Source of the DNA: Streptomyces sp. NBC_00094
Lineage (GTDB): Bacteria; Actinomycetota; Actinomycetes; Streptomycetales; Streptomycetaceae
Reading direction: 5' to 3'
DNA: 64,000 bases
NCBI RefSeq assembly: GCF_026343125.1
Contig: NZ_JAPEMB010000001.1
Span: 1,302,001-1,366,000 of the forward strand
Notes under the pieces: model-generated
Databases searched by the model: none
What the model was told of the DNA's origin: nothing
The model's input: only the letters and a program-made list of their open reading frames with translations
In this document: in pieces, positions 44,850-54,634 of the stretch
Numbering within the stretch: position 1 is the first letter of the stretch
How the letters are laid out: every line of letters starts with the position of its first letter
Translations under genes and position numbers: made by a program

Positions 44850-44908
44850 GTACCGCTGTTCACATACGGCTGTTCGCATACGGCTGTTCGCATACGGCTG
44901 TCGTTCAC
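44839..44908. repeat. Five 14-bp tandem repeats over the SorC-family gene start
   Basis: Units at 44839, 44853, 44867, 44881 and 44895. The two central copies are identical (CGGCTGTTCGCATA). Outer copies differ at 2-5 positions. The GTG start codon lies inside the first unit. Read from the gene's strand the unit is TATGCGAACAGCCG. Confidence 0.85.
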
Positions 44909-44998
44909 ACTCTGGACTCGCCGTTCATCCTGTCAGATACGGCGGGCCTTGATCAGTCCTGTCGGCGGCCCGACGGACCGCGTTCATCCCGCGGAGGC

Positions 44999-45682
44999 TC
45001 AGTGGCCACACGCCCACGCGGCGGTGGCCGTCGTGGCCTCGGCGCGGGCCCGCAGCGAGGCCACGGCCGCGGCCGGGTCCGCCGCGCCGTAGACCGCCGA
45101 GCCCGCGACGAAGACGTCGGCACCGGCCTCGGCACACCGCTCGATCGTGGACTCCGCGACCCCGCCGTCGACCTGGAGCCACAGCTCCAGACCGTGCTTG
45201 GAGATCAGCTCACGGGTACGGCGGATCTTGGGCAGCATGATGTCGAGGAAGGACTGCCCGCCGAAGCCCGGCTCGACCGTCATGATCAGCAGCATGTCGA
45301 GCTCGGGGAGCAGGTCCTCGTACGGCTCGATGGGCGTGGCCGGCTTGAGCGCCATCGACGCCCGCGCGCCCTTCGCCCGGATCTCCCGGGCGAGCCGCAC
45401 GGGAGCGGCGGCGGCCTCCACGTGGAAGGTCACCGAACCGGCGCCCGCCTCCACGTACTGGGGGGCCCAGCGGTCGGGGTCCTCGATCATGAGGTGGCAG
45501 TCGAGCGGCGTGTCGGTGGCCCTGGCGAGCGACTCGACCACCGGCACACCCAGCGTCAGGTTGGGCACGAAGTGGTTGTCCATCACGTCGACGTGCAGCC
45601 AGTCGGCGCCGCCGACGGCCTTCGCCTCCTCGGCGAGCCGCGCGAAGTCCGCGGACAGGATGCTGGGGTTGATCTGCGCCAT
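44999..45682 (-). CDS. rpe: Ribulose-phosphate 3-epimerase
   Basis: A 227-residue TIM-barrel enzyme interconverting ribulose 5-phosphate and xylulose 5-phosphate in the pentose phosphate pathway. Motifs: [56 protein letters not shown] and LWLQVDGGV. Metal ligands (His, Asp) are in place. ATG at 45682 with GGGAGG 8 nt upstream. Separated from rsmB by a hairpin, so likely transcribed independently. Confidence 0.96.
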   Translation of the reverse strand: MAQINPSILSADFARLAEEAKAVGGADWLHVDVMDNHFVPNLTLGVPVVESLARATDTPLDCHLMIEDPDRWAPQYVEAGAGSVTFHVEAAAAPVRLAREIRAKGARASMALKPATPIEPYEDLLPELDMLLIMTVEPGFGGQSFLDIMLPKIRRTRELISKHGLELWLQVDGGVAESTIERCAEAGADVFVAGSAVYGAADPAAAVASLRARAEATTATAAWACGH

Positions 45683-45815
45683 GTGCCAAGCCTCCCACGT
45701 TCTTGGGTACTTCTTTGCCGCTGAGCGGTTTCGGATTCGGTCCAGACCAATTTCGGTACGAAGCGACGAGTTCGCGACAGGGACGGACCCACCGAAAGCG
45801 GTCAGGTGAGCGAGG

Positions 45816-45842
45816 GGTCGGCCACCGGTCCGGTGGCCGACC
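45816..45842 (-). terminator. rsmB terminator hairpin
   Basis: Arms GGTCGGCCACCG and CGGTGGCCGACC, loop GTC, 3 bp after the rsmB stop. Confidence 0.7.
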
Positions 45843-45844
45843 GG

Positions 45845-47257
45845 TCAGACCGTACGGCGCAGCAGCGCCAGGTACATCGCGTCCGTACCGTGCAGATGCG
45901 GCCACAGCTGGATGTCCGGGCCGTCGCCGAGGGCGGGCACGCCCGGCAGCAGGGGGCGGGCGTCGATCAGCTCGGCGCCGCCGACCTTCTTCAGGACGTC
46001 GTCCACGACCACGCGCGTCTCGGCGAGGTGCGGGGAGCAGGTCGCGTACCCGACGATCCCGCCGACGCGCACGGCGCGCAGCGCCTCCGTCAGCAGGCCG
46101 CGCTGGAGCGGGGCGAAGCCGTCCAGGTCCTCGGGACGGCGGCGCCAGCGGGCCTCGGGGCGGCGGCGCAGGGCGCCGAGACCCGAGCAGGGCACGTCCA
46201 TCAGGACCCGGTCGAAGGAGCCGGGGCGCCACGGCGGGCGGGTGCCGTCGGCGGCGATGACCTGGTAGGGGCCGGGGTTGCCGGCGAGGGCGCACTCGAC
46301 GAGCCGGGCGCGGTGCGGCTGCTTCTCGGAGGCCAGCAGGGCGGCGCCGCGCTCGGAGGCCAGGGCGGCGAGGAGGGCGGCCTTGCCGCCGGGGCCCGCG
46401 CAGCCGTCGAGCCAGCGGGCGTCGGACCCTTCGAGGGGCGCGTTGGCGAGGGCGAGGGCGACGAGCTGGCTGCCCTCGTCCTGGACGCCGGCCCTGCCTT
46501 CCTTGACCGCCTCGATGGCGCCGGGCTCGCCGCCCTCGACCATCCGGAGGGCGTACGGGGACCAGCGGCCCGGCAGCGTCTCGGTGACCGCGGCGAGCTC
46601 CTCGGTGGTGGAGCGGCCGGGGCGCGCGACGAGGGTGACCTCGGGGCGCTCGTTGTCGGCCTCCAGGAGGTCCTCGATGCCGGCGCGGCCGCCGCCGAGG
46701 GCGTCCCAGAGCGCCGACACGACCCAGCGGGGGTGCGAGTGGACGACGGCGAGGTGGTCCTCGGCGTCCTGGTCGTACGGCGGGGCGACCTGCGCCACCC
46801 AGGCGTCGAGGTCCTGCTGCGAGATCTTCCGCAGGACGGCGTTCACGAACTTGGCCCGCCCGTCGCCGAGCACCACCCGGGCCAGCTCGACGCTGGCGGA
46901 GACGGCGGCGTGGGTGGGGATCCGGGTCCCGAGGAGCTGGTGGGCGCCGAGCGCGAGCACGTCCAGCACGGGCGGGTCGACCTCGCGCAGCGGCCGGTCG
47001 ATGCAGGCGGAGATGATCGCGTCGTACGTGCCCTGGCGGCGCAGCGTCCCGTAGACGAGCTCGGTCGCGAGGGCCGCGTCCCGCCCGTCGAAGTCGCCCT
47101 TCTCCCGGGCCTTCTTCAGGAGCGGCGGCAGCACCAGGTTCGCGTAGGCGTCGCGCTCGTCCACCGCCCTCAGCGCCTCGAAGGCGAGCATCCGGACGGG
47201 GTCCTTCTGGGGCCTCCGGTAGGGCTTGTGGGGACGGCGACGTGCCTGCTCGCTCAA
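45845..47257 (-). CDS. rsmB: 16S rRNA (cytosine(967)-C5)-methyltransferase
   Basis: A 470-residue enzyme. TTG start at 47257 with GGAG 5 nt upstream. N-terminal NusB-like RNA-binding domain (about 20-165: RMLAFEALRAVDERDAYANL, DAALATELVYGTLRR). The C-terminal RsmB/NOL1 methyltransferase has SAM motif DGCAGPGGKAALLAALAS, motif IV VLMDVPCSGLGALRRRPEARW and catalytic Cys in YATCSPHLAETR. It methylates C967 in helix 31 of 16S rRNA. It follows fmt, an arrangement conserved from E. coli to Streptomyces. Confidence 0.95.
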   Translation of the reverse strand: MSEQARRRPHKPYRRPQKDPVRMLAFEALRAVDERDAYANLVLPPLLKKAREKGDFDGRDAALATELVYGTLRRQGTYDAIISACIDRPLREVDPPVLDVLALGAHQLLGTRIPTHAAVSASVELARVVLGDGRAKFVNAVLRKISQQDLDAWVAQVAPPYDQDAEDHLAVVHSHPRWVVSALWDALGGGRAGIEDLLEADNERPEVTLVARPGRSTTEELAAVTETLPGRWSPYALRMVEGGEPGAIEAVKEGRAGVQDEGSQLVALALANAPLEGSDARWLDGCAGPGGKAALLAALASERGAALLASEKQPHRARLVECALAGNPGPYQVIAADGTRPPWRPGSFDRVLMDVPCSGLGALRRRPEARWRRRPEDLDGFAPLQRGLLTEALRAVRVGGIVGYATCSPHLAETRVVVDDVLKKVGGAELIDARPLLPGVPALGDGPDIQLWPHLHGTDAMYLALLRRTV

Positions 47258-47437
47258 AGGTGCTCCGCGTGACGAAATGAAGAGGTCGAACCCTGCAAGA
47301 CTACGTCCGCCGCACCCCTACCCGCGCCCGGGGCCGTGGCCCCGGGGCCGTCGGTCCCGGCCGCGCGTCACGGCCCGGACCGGCCCCGGCCTCGCGTCAC
47401 GGCCCCGGACCCTCTCCCGCTGCCCCGGGGGTCGTCG

Positions 47438-48370
47438 CTACGCGCCCAGCCGCTCGCCCGGCGCGATGCGGACGCCACGGGCCCAGTCGGCGGCCTTCAT
47501 GGGCTTCTTGCCCTGCGGCTGGACCCAGAGGAGCTCGACGCCGTACGAACCGGTGCCCGCGTACACGTTGTTCTTGCCCACCGCGAGCTCACCCGGGGCC
47601 AGGTCGGTGTGGTCCGGGAGCGGGGTGACCTGGATCAGCTTGAGGCGCTCGCCGCGGAAGACGGTCCAGGCGCCGGGGGCCGGGGTGCAGCCGCGGACCA
47701 CCCGGTCCACCCGGAGGGCGGGGGCGGCGAAGTCGACGTGCGCGTCCTCGACCTGGATCTTCGGGGCGAGGGTGATGCCCTCGACGGGCTGCGGGACCGC
47801 GTGGAGGGCGCCCTCCTCGATGCCGTCCATGGTCGCGGCGAGCAGCCCGGCGCCCGCGAAGGCGAGCCGGGTCAGCAGGTCGCCGCTGGTGTCGGTCGGG
47901 CGGACGTCCTCGGTGACGACGCCGTAGACCGGGCCGGAGTCGAGGCCCTCCTCGATGAGGAAGGTGGAGGCGCCCGTCACCTGGTCGCCGGCCATCAGGG
48001 AGTGCTGCACGGGCGCCGCGCCGCGCCAGGCGGGCAGCAGCGAGAAGTGCAGGTTGACCCAGCCACGGGCGGGGATGTCGAGGGCGACCTTGGGGAGCAG
48101 CGCTCCGTAGGCGACGACGGGGCAGCAGTCCGGGGCGATCTCCCGGAGCCGGGCGAGGAAGTCCTCGTCACGCGGCCGGACCGGCTTGAGGACCTCGATC
48201 CCGGCCTCCTCGGCCCGCTGGGCCACCGGGCTGGCGACGAGCCGCCGGCCGCGGCCCGCCGGGGCGTCCGGCCGGGTGACCACGGCGGCCACCTCGTGCC
48301 GACCGGAGGCGAGCAGGGCGTCCAGGGCGGGTACGGCGACCTCGGGGGTGCCTGCGAAGACGAGCTTCAT
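47438..48370 (-). CDS. fmt: Methionyl-tRNA formyltransferase
   Basis: A 310-residue enzyme that formylates initiator Met-tRNA. Start ATG at 48370 ([20 protein letters not shown]); the upstream extension is not coding. Motifs: [36 protein letters not shown] (catalytic HxSLLP) and [17 protein letters not shown]-terminal OB-like domain (about 205-305). 180 bp before rsmB. Both are on the minus strand and are likely co-transcribed. Confidence 0.95.
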   Translation of the reverse strand: MKLVFAGTPEVAVPALDALLASGRHEVAAVVTRPDAPAGRGRRLVASPVAQRAEEAGIEVLKPVRPRDEDFLARLREIAPDCCPVVAYGALLPKVALDIPARGWVNLHFSLLPAWRGAAPVQHSLMAGDQVTGASTFLIEEGLDSGPVYGVVTEDVRPTDTSGDLLTRLAFAGAGLLAATMDGIEEGALHAVPQPVEGITLAPKIQVEDAHVDFAAPALRVDRVVRGCTPAPGAWTVFRGERLKLIQVTPLPDHTDLAPGELAVGKNNVYAGTGSYGVELLWVQPQGKKPMKAADWARGVRIAPGERLGA

Positions 48371-48645
48371 GGGTGGCGGCTGCCTGTCTGTCCGGGGGCG
48401 TGGCGGGCGACACACCAGTCTAGGCGGCGGGACGCCAGGGGGTGGCGCGGGGACCCGGGCCCGGCCTGGTCACCACGCCACCCCCAGGGGCGTACGTGGG
48501 GGCGAGCGCCCCGCGCATATGCGTGTACGCCCCCGCAGCGTGACCCAACTCCCGGTGGCGCGTTGGTCAAGAGAGATTGACCGAATCGGGTCGCCGTTCC
48601 CTCCTGCGACCCGCTCCCTTACACGCCGGTTCGAGAGGCTTTCAC

Positions 48646-49164
48646 ATGGCCGACCACGCAACCCACGACGCCCAAGCCCGGGCGAGTCTGCACCTGTTGG
48701 TGCGGGACATCGAGCGGGTCCGGCGGCAGGTGGACGCACTGCGCACGCTCACGGCCCAGCTGGGCAATGTCTACCGCCCCCGCCGCTCCGGCCCGTCCAC
48801 GGGCTTCGTCGTCTACGGGCGCGCGCCCGCCCCGACCGTACGCCTCGCCCAGGAACTGCGGGACAGCGTCGAGACCCTGGTGACCGCCGCGGTCGACTTC
48901 GACCGCTCGCTCGGTTTCTCCTGGGACGCGGTCGGCTCCGCGCTCGGTGTCACCAAGCAGGCCGTCCACCGCCGTTACGGCGCCCGGCGCGCGCCCCAGC
49001 AGGGCATCGCCGTGGACCAGGACCCGACACCCGAGCCGAGCGTGACCCGCACGATTCCGTCGGTGCCCGCCGCCCGCTCGATGCCGCCGCAGCCCACCTC
49101 CGGCAGCGCGACCCTCCGCGAGGACCCGCGCCCGTCGGCCTTCCCGGGCCCGCGCAACAACTGA
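48646..49164 (+). CDS. Small HTH-containing protein of unknown function
   Basis: A 172-residue protein from the ATG at 48646 (AGAGG 8 nt upstream). Residues 10-100 form a helical segment ([28 protein letters not shown] and [24 protein letters not shown]). A helix-turn-helix follows (about 85-110): [23 protein letters not shown], as in many DNA-binding proteins. The C-terminal third is Pro/Ser-rich and disordered. It is the only plus-strand gene in the last 20 kb, inserted between fmt and priA. Conserved in Streptomyces as hypothetical; DNA binding is inferred. Confidence 0.75.
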   Translation: MADHATHDAQARASLHLLVRDIERVRRQVDALRTLTAQLGNVYRPRRSGPSTGFVVYGRAPAPTVRLAQELRDSVETLVTAAVDFDRSLGFSWDAVGSALGVTKQAVHRRYGARRAPQQGIAVDQDPTPEPSVTRTIPSVPAARSMPPQPTSGSATLREDPRPSAFPGPRNN

Positions 49165-49176
49165 CCCGCGAGACCT

Positions 49177-49214
49177 CGACGGCCGCCCGCCCCTCTGGGG
49201 ACCGGCGGCCGTCG
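49177..49214. terminator. Bidirectional terminator hairpin
   Basis: Arms CGACGGCCGCC and GGCGGCCGTCG (11 bp perfect), loop 16 nt, between the convergent HTH-protein and priA genes. Confidence 0.65.
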
Positions 49215-49250
49215 CGCGTGTCTGCCCCTGCGCGCCGACGCCGGCCGATG

Positions 49251-51380
49251 TCAGCCGATGTCCGGCGGGTCCACGCGGATCCGCACCGGTTCCCCGCCGC
49301 CGCGCGCCAGGCCGGCGGCCCGCGCCTGCTTGAGGGCCGCCGCGAGGGCCGCCCCGCTCCCCGGCGGCACCCGCACGAGGGCCCGGTCCCACTGCTCGCC
49401 CGGCGGCGGGTCCCCGGGACGGCGCGGCCCGCCGGGGCGGACCACCGGCAGGGGCACAGGACCGAGGATCTCGGCGTCGCCGGGCAGCCCCGCCCCCGCC
49501 AGGAACCCCGAGACCGCCTCCGGCAGGCCGCTCACCGCCGCCATCCGGGAGACCGGCGGGAAACCCAGCTCGGCCCGCTCGGCCAGCTCCCGCTGGGCGT
49601 GCCCCACCGGGTCCCAGCGGACGAGCGCCTGGACCGGGCGGAGCGTCGGCTCGGCGACGACGACGACCGTGCCGCCCTCCGCCTGGCCCCGCACCAGCGA
49701 GGCCGCGTCGATCCAGCGGCGCAGCGCCTCCTCGCCCGCGCGCAGGTCGGGCCGGCCGAGCATGGCCCAGCCGTCGAGGAGCAGCGCGGCCGCGTAGCCG
49801 CCCTCGGCGACGGGTTCGGCGCCGGGGGTGGAGACGACCAGCGCGGGGCGCCCGGGCACGCTGTCCAGGACGTGGTCGCGCCCCGAGGTCCTGACCGGCA
49901 CCGCCGGGAACGCCCTGCCCAGCTCCTCCGCCGTGCGCCGCGCGCCGACGACCTGGGCCCGCAGCCGGTTCGAGCCGCACTCCACGCAGTGCCAGTCGGG
50001 AGCGCCGCGCCCGCACCAGCCGCAGCGCAGCTCCTGCTGCTCGGGAGCCTCCAGGGGCCCGGCGCAGTGCCGGCAGCGGGCGGGTGTCCGGCAGCGCTCG
50101 CAGGCCAGCCTCGGTACGTATCCGCGCCGGGGCACCTGGACGAGCACCGGCCCGGTCTTCAGCCCCTCCCGTACGGCCTGCCAGGCCAGCGAGGGCAGCC
50201 GGGCGGCTCGCGCGGCCTCGTCGCGGGCCAGCTCGCCGTCGCCGACGGTCCGGATCAGGGGGGCGGCCCTGCGGACCTCCTCGCGGCCCGCGCCGAGCGC
50301 CTGGGCCCAGCCGGACTCGACGAGCTGGGCGGCCTCGACGGTGCAGCTCGTGCTGCCGAGGAGGAAGGCGCAGCGGTCGTGGGCGGCGCGCAGCAGCAGC
50401 ACCTCGCGCGCGTGGGGCTGCGGGGCGTGGGGCTCGCTGTGGCTGCCGTCGCCGTCGTCCCAGATGACGGCGAGCCCGAGGTCCCGTACGGGCGCGAACA
50501 TCGCGGCCCGGGTGCCGACGACGGCCCGCACGGCGCCGCGCCGGACGGCGAGCCACTGCCCGTACCGCTTCTCGGGGCCCGCCTCGGCGGTGAGCAGCGC
50601 GTGCCGCCCCTGCCCCAGGACCTCGGTCAGCGCCGCGTCGACCCGCCCGGCCGCCCGGCCGTCCGGTACGACGACGAGGGCGCCACGACCGGAGGCCAGG
50701 GTCGCGGCGACGGCTCGGGCGATCTCCTCGGCCCAGTGCGGACCCGGGAGCGCGTTCCACACGGCCCGGGGCGCGCCGCCGCGCGCGAGGGAGTCGAGGA
50801 AGGCCGGCCCCCGCTCGTACCGCGTCCAGGTCCCCGGCTCCGGGGGGCGCGGCGGCGGCAGGGGCTCGGGAGAGGGCCGGCCCTCGGCGCGGGCGCTGCG
50901 CGGCGGCACGGCGAGCTGGAGCACGTCGGCGAGGCTGCCCGCGTACCGGTCGGCGACGGCCCGGGCGAGGCCCAGCAGCTCGGGGCCGAGCACCGGCTCG
51001 GGCGAGACGACGTCGGCGAGGGCGGCGAGCGGACCGGAGTAATCGGAGGTGGCCCGCCGCTCGACGAGGAAGCCGTCGATCAGCCGCCCGCCCTCGCGGC
51101 GCCCGCCCCTCACCTGGTGCGCGCCCGCCCCGAACCGCACCCGCACCCGCACCCCGGGCCGGGCGGTCTCGTCCAGCTCCTCGGGGACCGCGTAGTCGAA
51201 GAACTGGTCGAGATGGAGCGACCCCTTGTTCACGACGACCCGGGCGACGGGCAGTTCCTTGGCCAGGGCGGCGCCCCGCCAGGTCCGCGGCTTGGCCCGC
51301 GGCACGTTCGCCTTCCGTACGGTCTCCCGAATGAGCGCGAGCTGCTCGGGCCCGTCGGAATTCTCCTTCTCGCTGCTCAC
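49251..51380 (-). CDS. priA: Replication restart protein PriA, actinobacterial form without intact helicase motifs
   Basis: A 709-residue protein starting at the GTG at 51380 (preceded by GGGG; an upstream GTG at 51404 is an alternative). The N-terminal 3'-DNA-binding domain begins near ARVVVNKGSLHLDQFFDYAVPEEL. The central zinc-binding region has eight Cys in CERCRTPARCRHC, CGWCGRGAPDWHC and VECGS. Where other PriA proteins have a Walker A (GSGKT), this one has LPGPHWAEEIA, and the DEEH box reads WDDGDGSH. The actinobacterial proteins are known to lack detectable helicase activity signatures, so it probably acts as a fork-binding primosome loader. It lies downstream of metK. Confidence 0.9.
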   Translation of the reverse strand: MSSEKENSDGPEQLALIRETVRKANVPRAKPRTWRGAALAKELPVARVVVNKGSLHLDQFFDYAVPEELDETARPGVRVRVRFGAGAHQVRGGRREGGRLIDGFLVERRATSDYSGPLAALADVVSPEPVLGPELLGLARAVADRYAGSLADVLQLAVPPRSARAEGRPSPEPLPPPRPPEPGTWTRYERGPAFLDSLARGGAPRAVWNALPGPHWAEEIARAVAATLASGRGALVVVPDGRAAGRVDAALTEVLGQGRHALLTAEAGPEKRYGQWLAVRRGAVRAVVGTRAAMFAPVRDLGLAVIWDDGDGSHSEPHAPQPHAREVLLLRAAHDRCAFLLGSTSCTVEAAQLVESGWAQALGAGREEVRRAAPLIRTVGDGELARDEAARAARLPSLAWQAVREGLKTGPVLVQVPRRGYVPRLACERCRTPARCRHCAGPLEAPEQQELRCGWCGRGAPDWHCVECGSNRLRAQVVGARRTAEELGRAFPAVPVRTSGRDHVLDSVPGRPALVVSTPGAEPVAEGGYAAALLLDGWAMLGRPDLRAGEEALRRWIDAASLVRGQAEGGTVVVVAEPTLRPVQALVRWDPVGHAQRELAERAELGFPPVSRMAAVSGLPEAVSGFLAGAGLPGDAEILGPVPLPVVRPGGPRRPGDPPPGEQWDRALVRVPPGSGAALAAALKQARAAGLARGGGEPVRIRVDPPDIG

Positions 51381-51420
51381 AGCCCCATACCTACCAGACG
51401 CCACCGACAGCCGGGCATAC

Positions 51421-51455
51421 GGAAGCCCGGCACCCCCGAGGGGTGCCGGGCTTCC
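51421..51455 (-). terminator. metK terminator hairpin
   Basis: Perfect 16-bp arms GGAAGCCCGGCACCCC and GGGGTGCCGGGCTTCC with loop CGA, 28 bp past metK. It also separates metK from priA. Confidence 0.85.
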
Positions 51456-51482
51456 GTCACGTACGACCGGGAAATCCCGGGA

Positions 51483-52691
51483 CTACAGACCGGCGGCCTT
51501 CTTCAGGGCGTCCACGCGGTCGGTGCGCTCCCAGGTGAAGTCCGGCAGCTCACGGCCGAAGTGGCCGTAGGCGGCGGTCTGGGAGTAGATCGGGCGGAGC
51601 AGGTCGAGGTCGCGGATGATCGCGGCCGGGCGGAGGTCGAAGACCTCGGCGATGGCGTTCTCGATCTTCTCGTTGTCGACGGTGTTGGTACCGAAGGTCT
51701 CGACGAAGAGACCGACGGGCTCGGCCTTGCCGATCGCGTAGGCGACCTGGACCTCGCAGCGCGAGGCGAGGCCCGCGGCGACGACGTTCTTGGCGACCCA
51801 GCGCATGGCGTAGGCGGCCGAGCGGTCGACCTTCGACGGGTCCTTGCCGGAGAAGGCACCGCCGCCGTGGCGGGCCATGCCGCCGTAGGTGTCGATGATG
51901 ATCTTGCGACCGGTGAGGCCGGCGTCGCCCATCGGGCCGCCGATCTCGAAGCGGCCGGTCGGGTTCACGAGGAGGCGGTAGCCCTCGGTGTCGAGCTTGA
52001 TGCCGTCGTCGATGAGCTGCTTGAGCACGTACTCGACGACGAACTCGCGGATGTCGGGCGCGAGCAGCGACTCAAGGTCGATGTCGGAGGCGTGCTGCGA
52101 GGAGACGACGACCGTGTCGAGACGGACGGCCCTGTCGCCGTCGTACTCGATGGTGACCTGGGTCTTGCCGTCGGGACGCAGGTACGGGATGGTGCCGTTC
52201 TTGCGGACCTCGGTCAGGCGGCGCGACAGCCGGTGCGCGATGTGGATCGGCAGCGGCATCAGCTCGGGGGTCTCGTTCGACGCGTAGCCGAACATCAGGC
52301 CCTGGTCGCCGGCGCCCTGCTTGTCCAGCTCGTCCTCATCGCCCTCGACCCGCTTCTCGTACGCGGTGTCGACACCCTGCGCGATGTCCGGGGACTGCGA
52401 TCCGATGGACACCGACACGCCGCAGGAGGCGCCGTCGAAGCCCTTCTTCGAGGAGTCGTAGCCGATCTCGAGGATCTTGTTCCGGACCAGGGTGGGGATG
52501 TCCGCCCACGCCTTGGTGGTCACCTCGCCGGCGACGTGCACCAGGCCCGTGGTGATCAGCGTCTCGACGGCGACGCGCGAGGTGGGGTCCTCTCGCAGCA
52601 GTGCGTCGAGGATGGTGTCGCTGATCTGGTCAGCGATCTTGTCGGGGTGACCCTCGGTGACGGACTCCGAGGTGAACAGACGACGGGACAC
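51483..52691 (-). CDS. metK: S-adenosylmethionine synthetase
   Basis: A 402-residue enzyme making SAM from methionine and ATP. GTG start at 52691 with GGGAG close upstream. Motifs: [54 protein letters not shown]. The 274-bp upstream region to coaBC shows no SAM riboswitch; only a TAGACT -10-like hexamer on the minus strand. SAM synthetase levels influence antibiotic production in Streptomyces, so its promoter is of general interest. Confidence 0.97.
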   Translation of the reverse strand: MSRRLFTSESVTEGHPDKIADQISDTILDALLREDPTSRVAVETLITTGLVHVAGEVTTKAWADIPTLVRNKILEIGYDSSKKGFDGASCGVSVSIGSQSPDIAQGVDTAYEKRVEGDEDELDKQGAGDQGLMFGYASNETPELMPLPIHIAHRLSRRLTEVRKNGTIPYLRPDGKTQVTIEYDGDRAVRLDTVVVSSQHASDIDLESLLAPDIREFVVEYVLKQLIDDGIKLDTEGYRLLVNPTGRFEIGGPMGDAGLTGRKIIIDTYGGMARHGGGAFSGKDPSKVDRSAAYAMRWVAKNVVAAGLASRCEVQVAYAIGKAEPVGLFVETFGTNTVDNEKIENAIAEVFDLRPAAIIRDLDLLRPIYSQTAAYGHFGRELPDFTWERTDRVDALKKAAGL

Positions 52692-52965
52692 AACGCTCCC
52701 TGGGGTTGCAGCGGCTGCTGGCTACTCGATACGGACCGGCAGGGGGCTGCGCCCCGCGACGTTCCACGAACAGTCTATCGGTCACGGTCGGGCAATGGAC
52801 CAGGTGTCTCGACTGGCGAATGGTCGAAGGCGCACGGAATCGGCCTCCGGCGCGGCGGAGACGCCTCTTCGAGTGGGGCGTAAATCACTCGGGAGTCGGC
52901 GTTTCTCGTCTCTTCCGGGTGAGATCACGCCAAGATCGCACTCCGGTCACGAAGCACGCGATCCG

Positions 52966-54186
52966 TCAGGTTCCGGAGCGCAGCCGCGGCAGGACCAGGT
53001 CCCAGACCGTCTCCGCCAGCGCCTCCTTCGGCCCGTACGGTACGGGAGTCTCGGCGCCGTCCGCCGCGAGCACCACGGCCTCGTTCTCCTCGGAGCCGAA
53101 GGTCTTGCGCTCCCCCACCTCGTTGACGACGAGCAGGTCGCATCCCTTGCGGCGGAGCTTCTCGCGCCCGTTGGCGAGGACGTCGTCGGTCTCGGCGGCG
53201 AAACCGACGACCACCTGGCCCGGCAGGGCGCGGTCGGCGGAGAGCTCGGCGAGGACGTCGGGGTTGCGGACGAGTTCGACCGTCGGCGCTCCCCCGTCGT
53301 CCTTCTTCTTGATCTTCCCCGTGGCGTAGACGGCCGGGCGGAAGTCGGCGACGGCGGCGGCCATCACCACGGCGTCGGCGTCCGCCGCCGCCTTGAGGAC
53401 GGCCTCGCGGAGCTGGACGGCGGTGCCGACGTGGACCACGTCGACGCCGGCGGGGTCGGCGATGCCGGTGTTGGCCTCGACGAGCGTGACGCGGGCGCCG
53501 CGCGCGGCCGCGGCCTTGGCGAGGGCGTACCCCTGCTTGCCGGAGGAGCGGTTGCCCAGGTAGCGGACGGGGTCGAGGGGCTCGCGCGTGCCGCCGGCGC
53601 TGACCACGACATGACGCCCCGCGAGGTCGGGGGTTGCGGTGCCGCGCGCCAGGATCCTCCGGCAGACCTCGAAGATCTCGCCGGGGTCGGGCAGCCGGCC
53701 CTTGCCGGTGTCGACGCCGGTGAGCCGCCCGACGGCCGGCTCGATGACGACGGCGCCACGGCGGCGCAGGGTGGCCACGTTCTCCTGGGTCGCCGGGTGC
53801 TCCCACATCTCGGTGTGCATGGCGGGGGCGAAGACGACGGGACAGCGCGCGGTGAGCAGCGTGTTGGTGAGGAGGTCGTCGGCGAGGCCGTGGGCGGCCT
53901 TGGCGAGCATGTCGGCGGTGGCGGGGGCGACGACGACGAGGTCGGCGCCCTGGCCGATCCGTACGTGCGGGACCTCGTGGACGGACTCCCACACCTCGGT
54001 CGAGACGGGGTGACCGGAGAGGGCGGACCAGGTCGCCGCGCCGACGAAGTGGAGGGCGGAGTCGGTGGGCACGACGCGGACGTCGTGGCCCGACTCGGTC
54101 AGCCTGCGCAGCAGCTCGCACGCCTTGTACGCGGCGATGCCGCCGCTGACCCCCAGAACGACCTTCGGCTTCGTCACCACTGCCAC
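52966..54186 (-). CDS. coaBC: Bifunctional phosphopantothenoylcysteine decarboxylase / PPC synthetase
   Basis: A 406-residue coenzyme A enzyme. N-terminal flavin decarboxylase CoaC (about 5-190: VVLGVSGGIAAYKACELLRRL, PAMHTEMWEHPATQ) and C-terminal synthetase CoaB (about 195-400: VVVSAGGTREPLDPVRYLGN, SSGKQGYALAKAA and VAADGAETP). The GTG at 54186 is listed, though another GTG nine bases downstream has a better-spaced ribosome site. It is preceded by the rpoZ terminator and is its own unit. Also known as dfp. Confidence 0.95.
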   Translation of the reverse strand: MAVVTKPKVVLGVSGGIAAYKACELLRRLTESGHDVRVVPTDSALHFVGAATWSALSGHPVSTEVWESVHEVPHVRIGQGADLVVVAPATADMLAKAAHGLADDLLTNTLLTARCPVVFAPAMHTEMWEHPATQENVATLRRRGAVVIEPAVGRLTGVDTGKGRLPDPGEIFEVCRRILARGTATPDLAGRHVVVSAGGTREPLDPVRYLGNRSSGKQGYALAKAAAARGARVTLVEANTGIADPAGVDVVHVGTAVQLREAVLKAAADADAVVMAAAVADFRPAVYATGKIKKKDDGGAPTVELVRNPDVLAELSADRALPGQVVVGFAAETDDVLANGREKLRRKGCDLLVVNEVGERKTFGSEENEAVVLAADGAETPVPYGPKEALAETVWDLVLPRLRSGT

Positions 54187-54223
54187 TCACTCCCCGCACT
54201 CGGATGCGTACGTCTCCATGAGA

Positions 54224-54262
54224 CACCACAGGCCCGGCGGATGTTCCGCCGGGCCTGTGGTG
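54224..54262 (-). terminator. rpoZ terminator, perfect 17-bp hairpin
   Basis: Arms CACCACAGGCCCGGCGG and CCGCCGGGCCTGTGGTG, loop ATGTT, 34 bp past rpoZ. Confidence 0.85.
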
Positions 54263-54295
54263 ACAAGCGTTACGTGCTGTACCTGCTGTACGTGC

Positions 54296-54568
54296 TTACT
54301 GCGCCGGGCCCTCGATGGCCTCGGACGTCAGCAGACCCGCGTTGATCTCCCGCAGGGCGATCGAGAGCGGCTTCTCGTGGACGTGGGTGTCGACGAGCGG
54401 ACCCACGTACTCCAGCAGGCCCTCGCCGAGCTGGGAGTAGTACGCGTTGATCTGGCGCGCGCGCTTGGCGGCGTAGATCACGAGGCTGTACTTCGAGTCG
54501 GTTGCCTCGAGCAGCTCGTCGATCGGCGGGTTGATGATGCCCTCGGGCGCAGTCATCGAAGAGGACAC
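54296..54568 (-). CDS. rpoZ: RNA polymerase omega subunit
   Basis: A 90-residue subunit that supports RNA polymerase assembly. GTG at 54568 with GGAAGG 6 nt upstream. Conserved: [31 protein letters not shown] and [17 protein letters not shown]. 66 bp after gmk, completing the conserved sIHF-gmk-rpoZ operon. Confidence 0.97.
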   Translation of the reverse strand: MSSSMTAPEGIINPPIDELLEATDSKYSLVIYAAKRARQINAYYSQLGEGLLEYVGPLVDTHVHEKPLSIALREINAGLLTSEAIEGPAQ

Positions 54569-54634
54569 GCTCTACCTTCCGAAGATGGAGAAAAGATTTT
54601 CAGACAATGCTGTGGGGTTTGGGGTCCCGCGGCG

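Noticed and set aside
47330..47437. Repeated CGCGTCACGGCCC before fmt's 3' end, considered as a mobile element remnant
   Set aside because: Only two short imperfect copies in GC-rich DNA, no inverted ends or transposase; most likely simple-sequence drift.
48186..52883. A 1565-codon plus-strand open frame across priA and metK
   Set aside because: It runs antisense to two certain genes (zinc Cys motif of PriA, metK motifs) and its translation has no recognisable domain.
51483..52965. A SAM riboswitch before metK
   Set aside because: The 274 bp upstream region shows none of the conserved SAM aptamer blocks.
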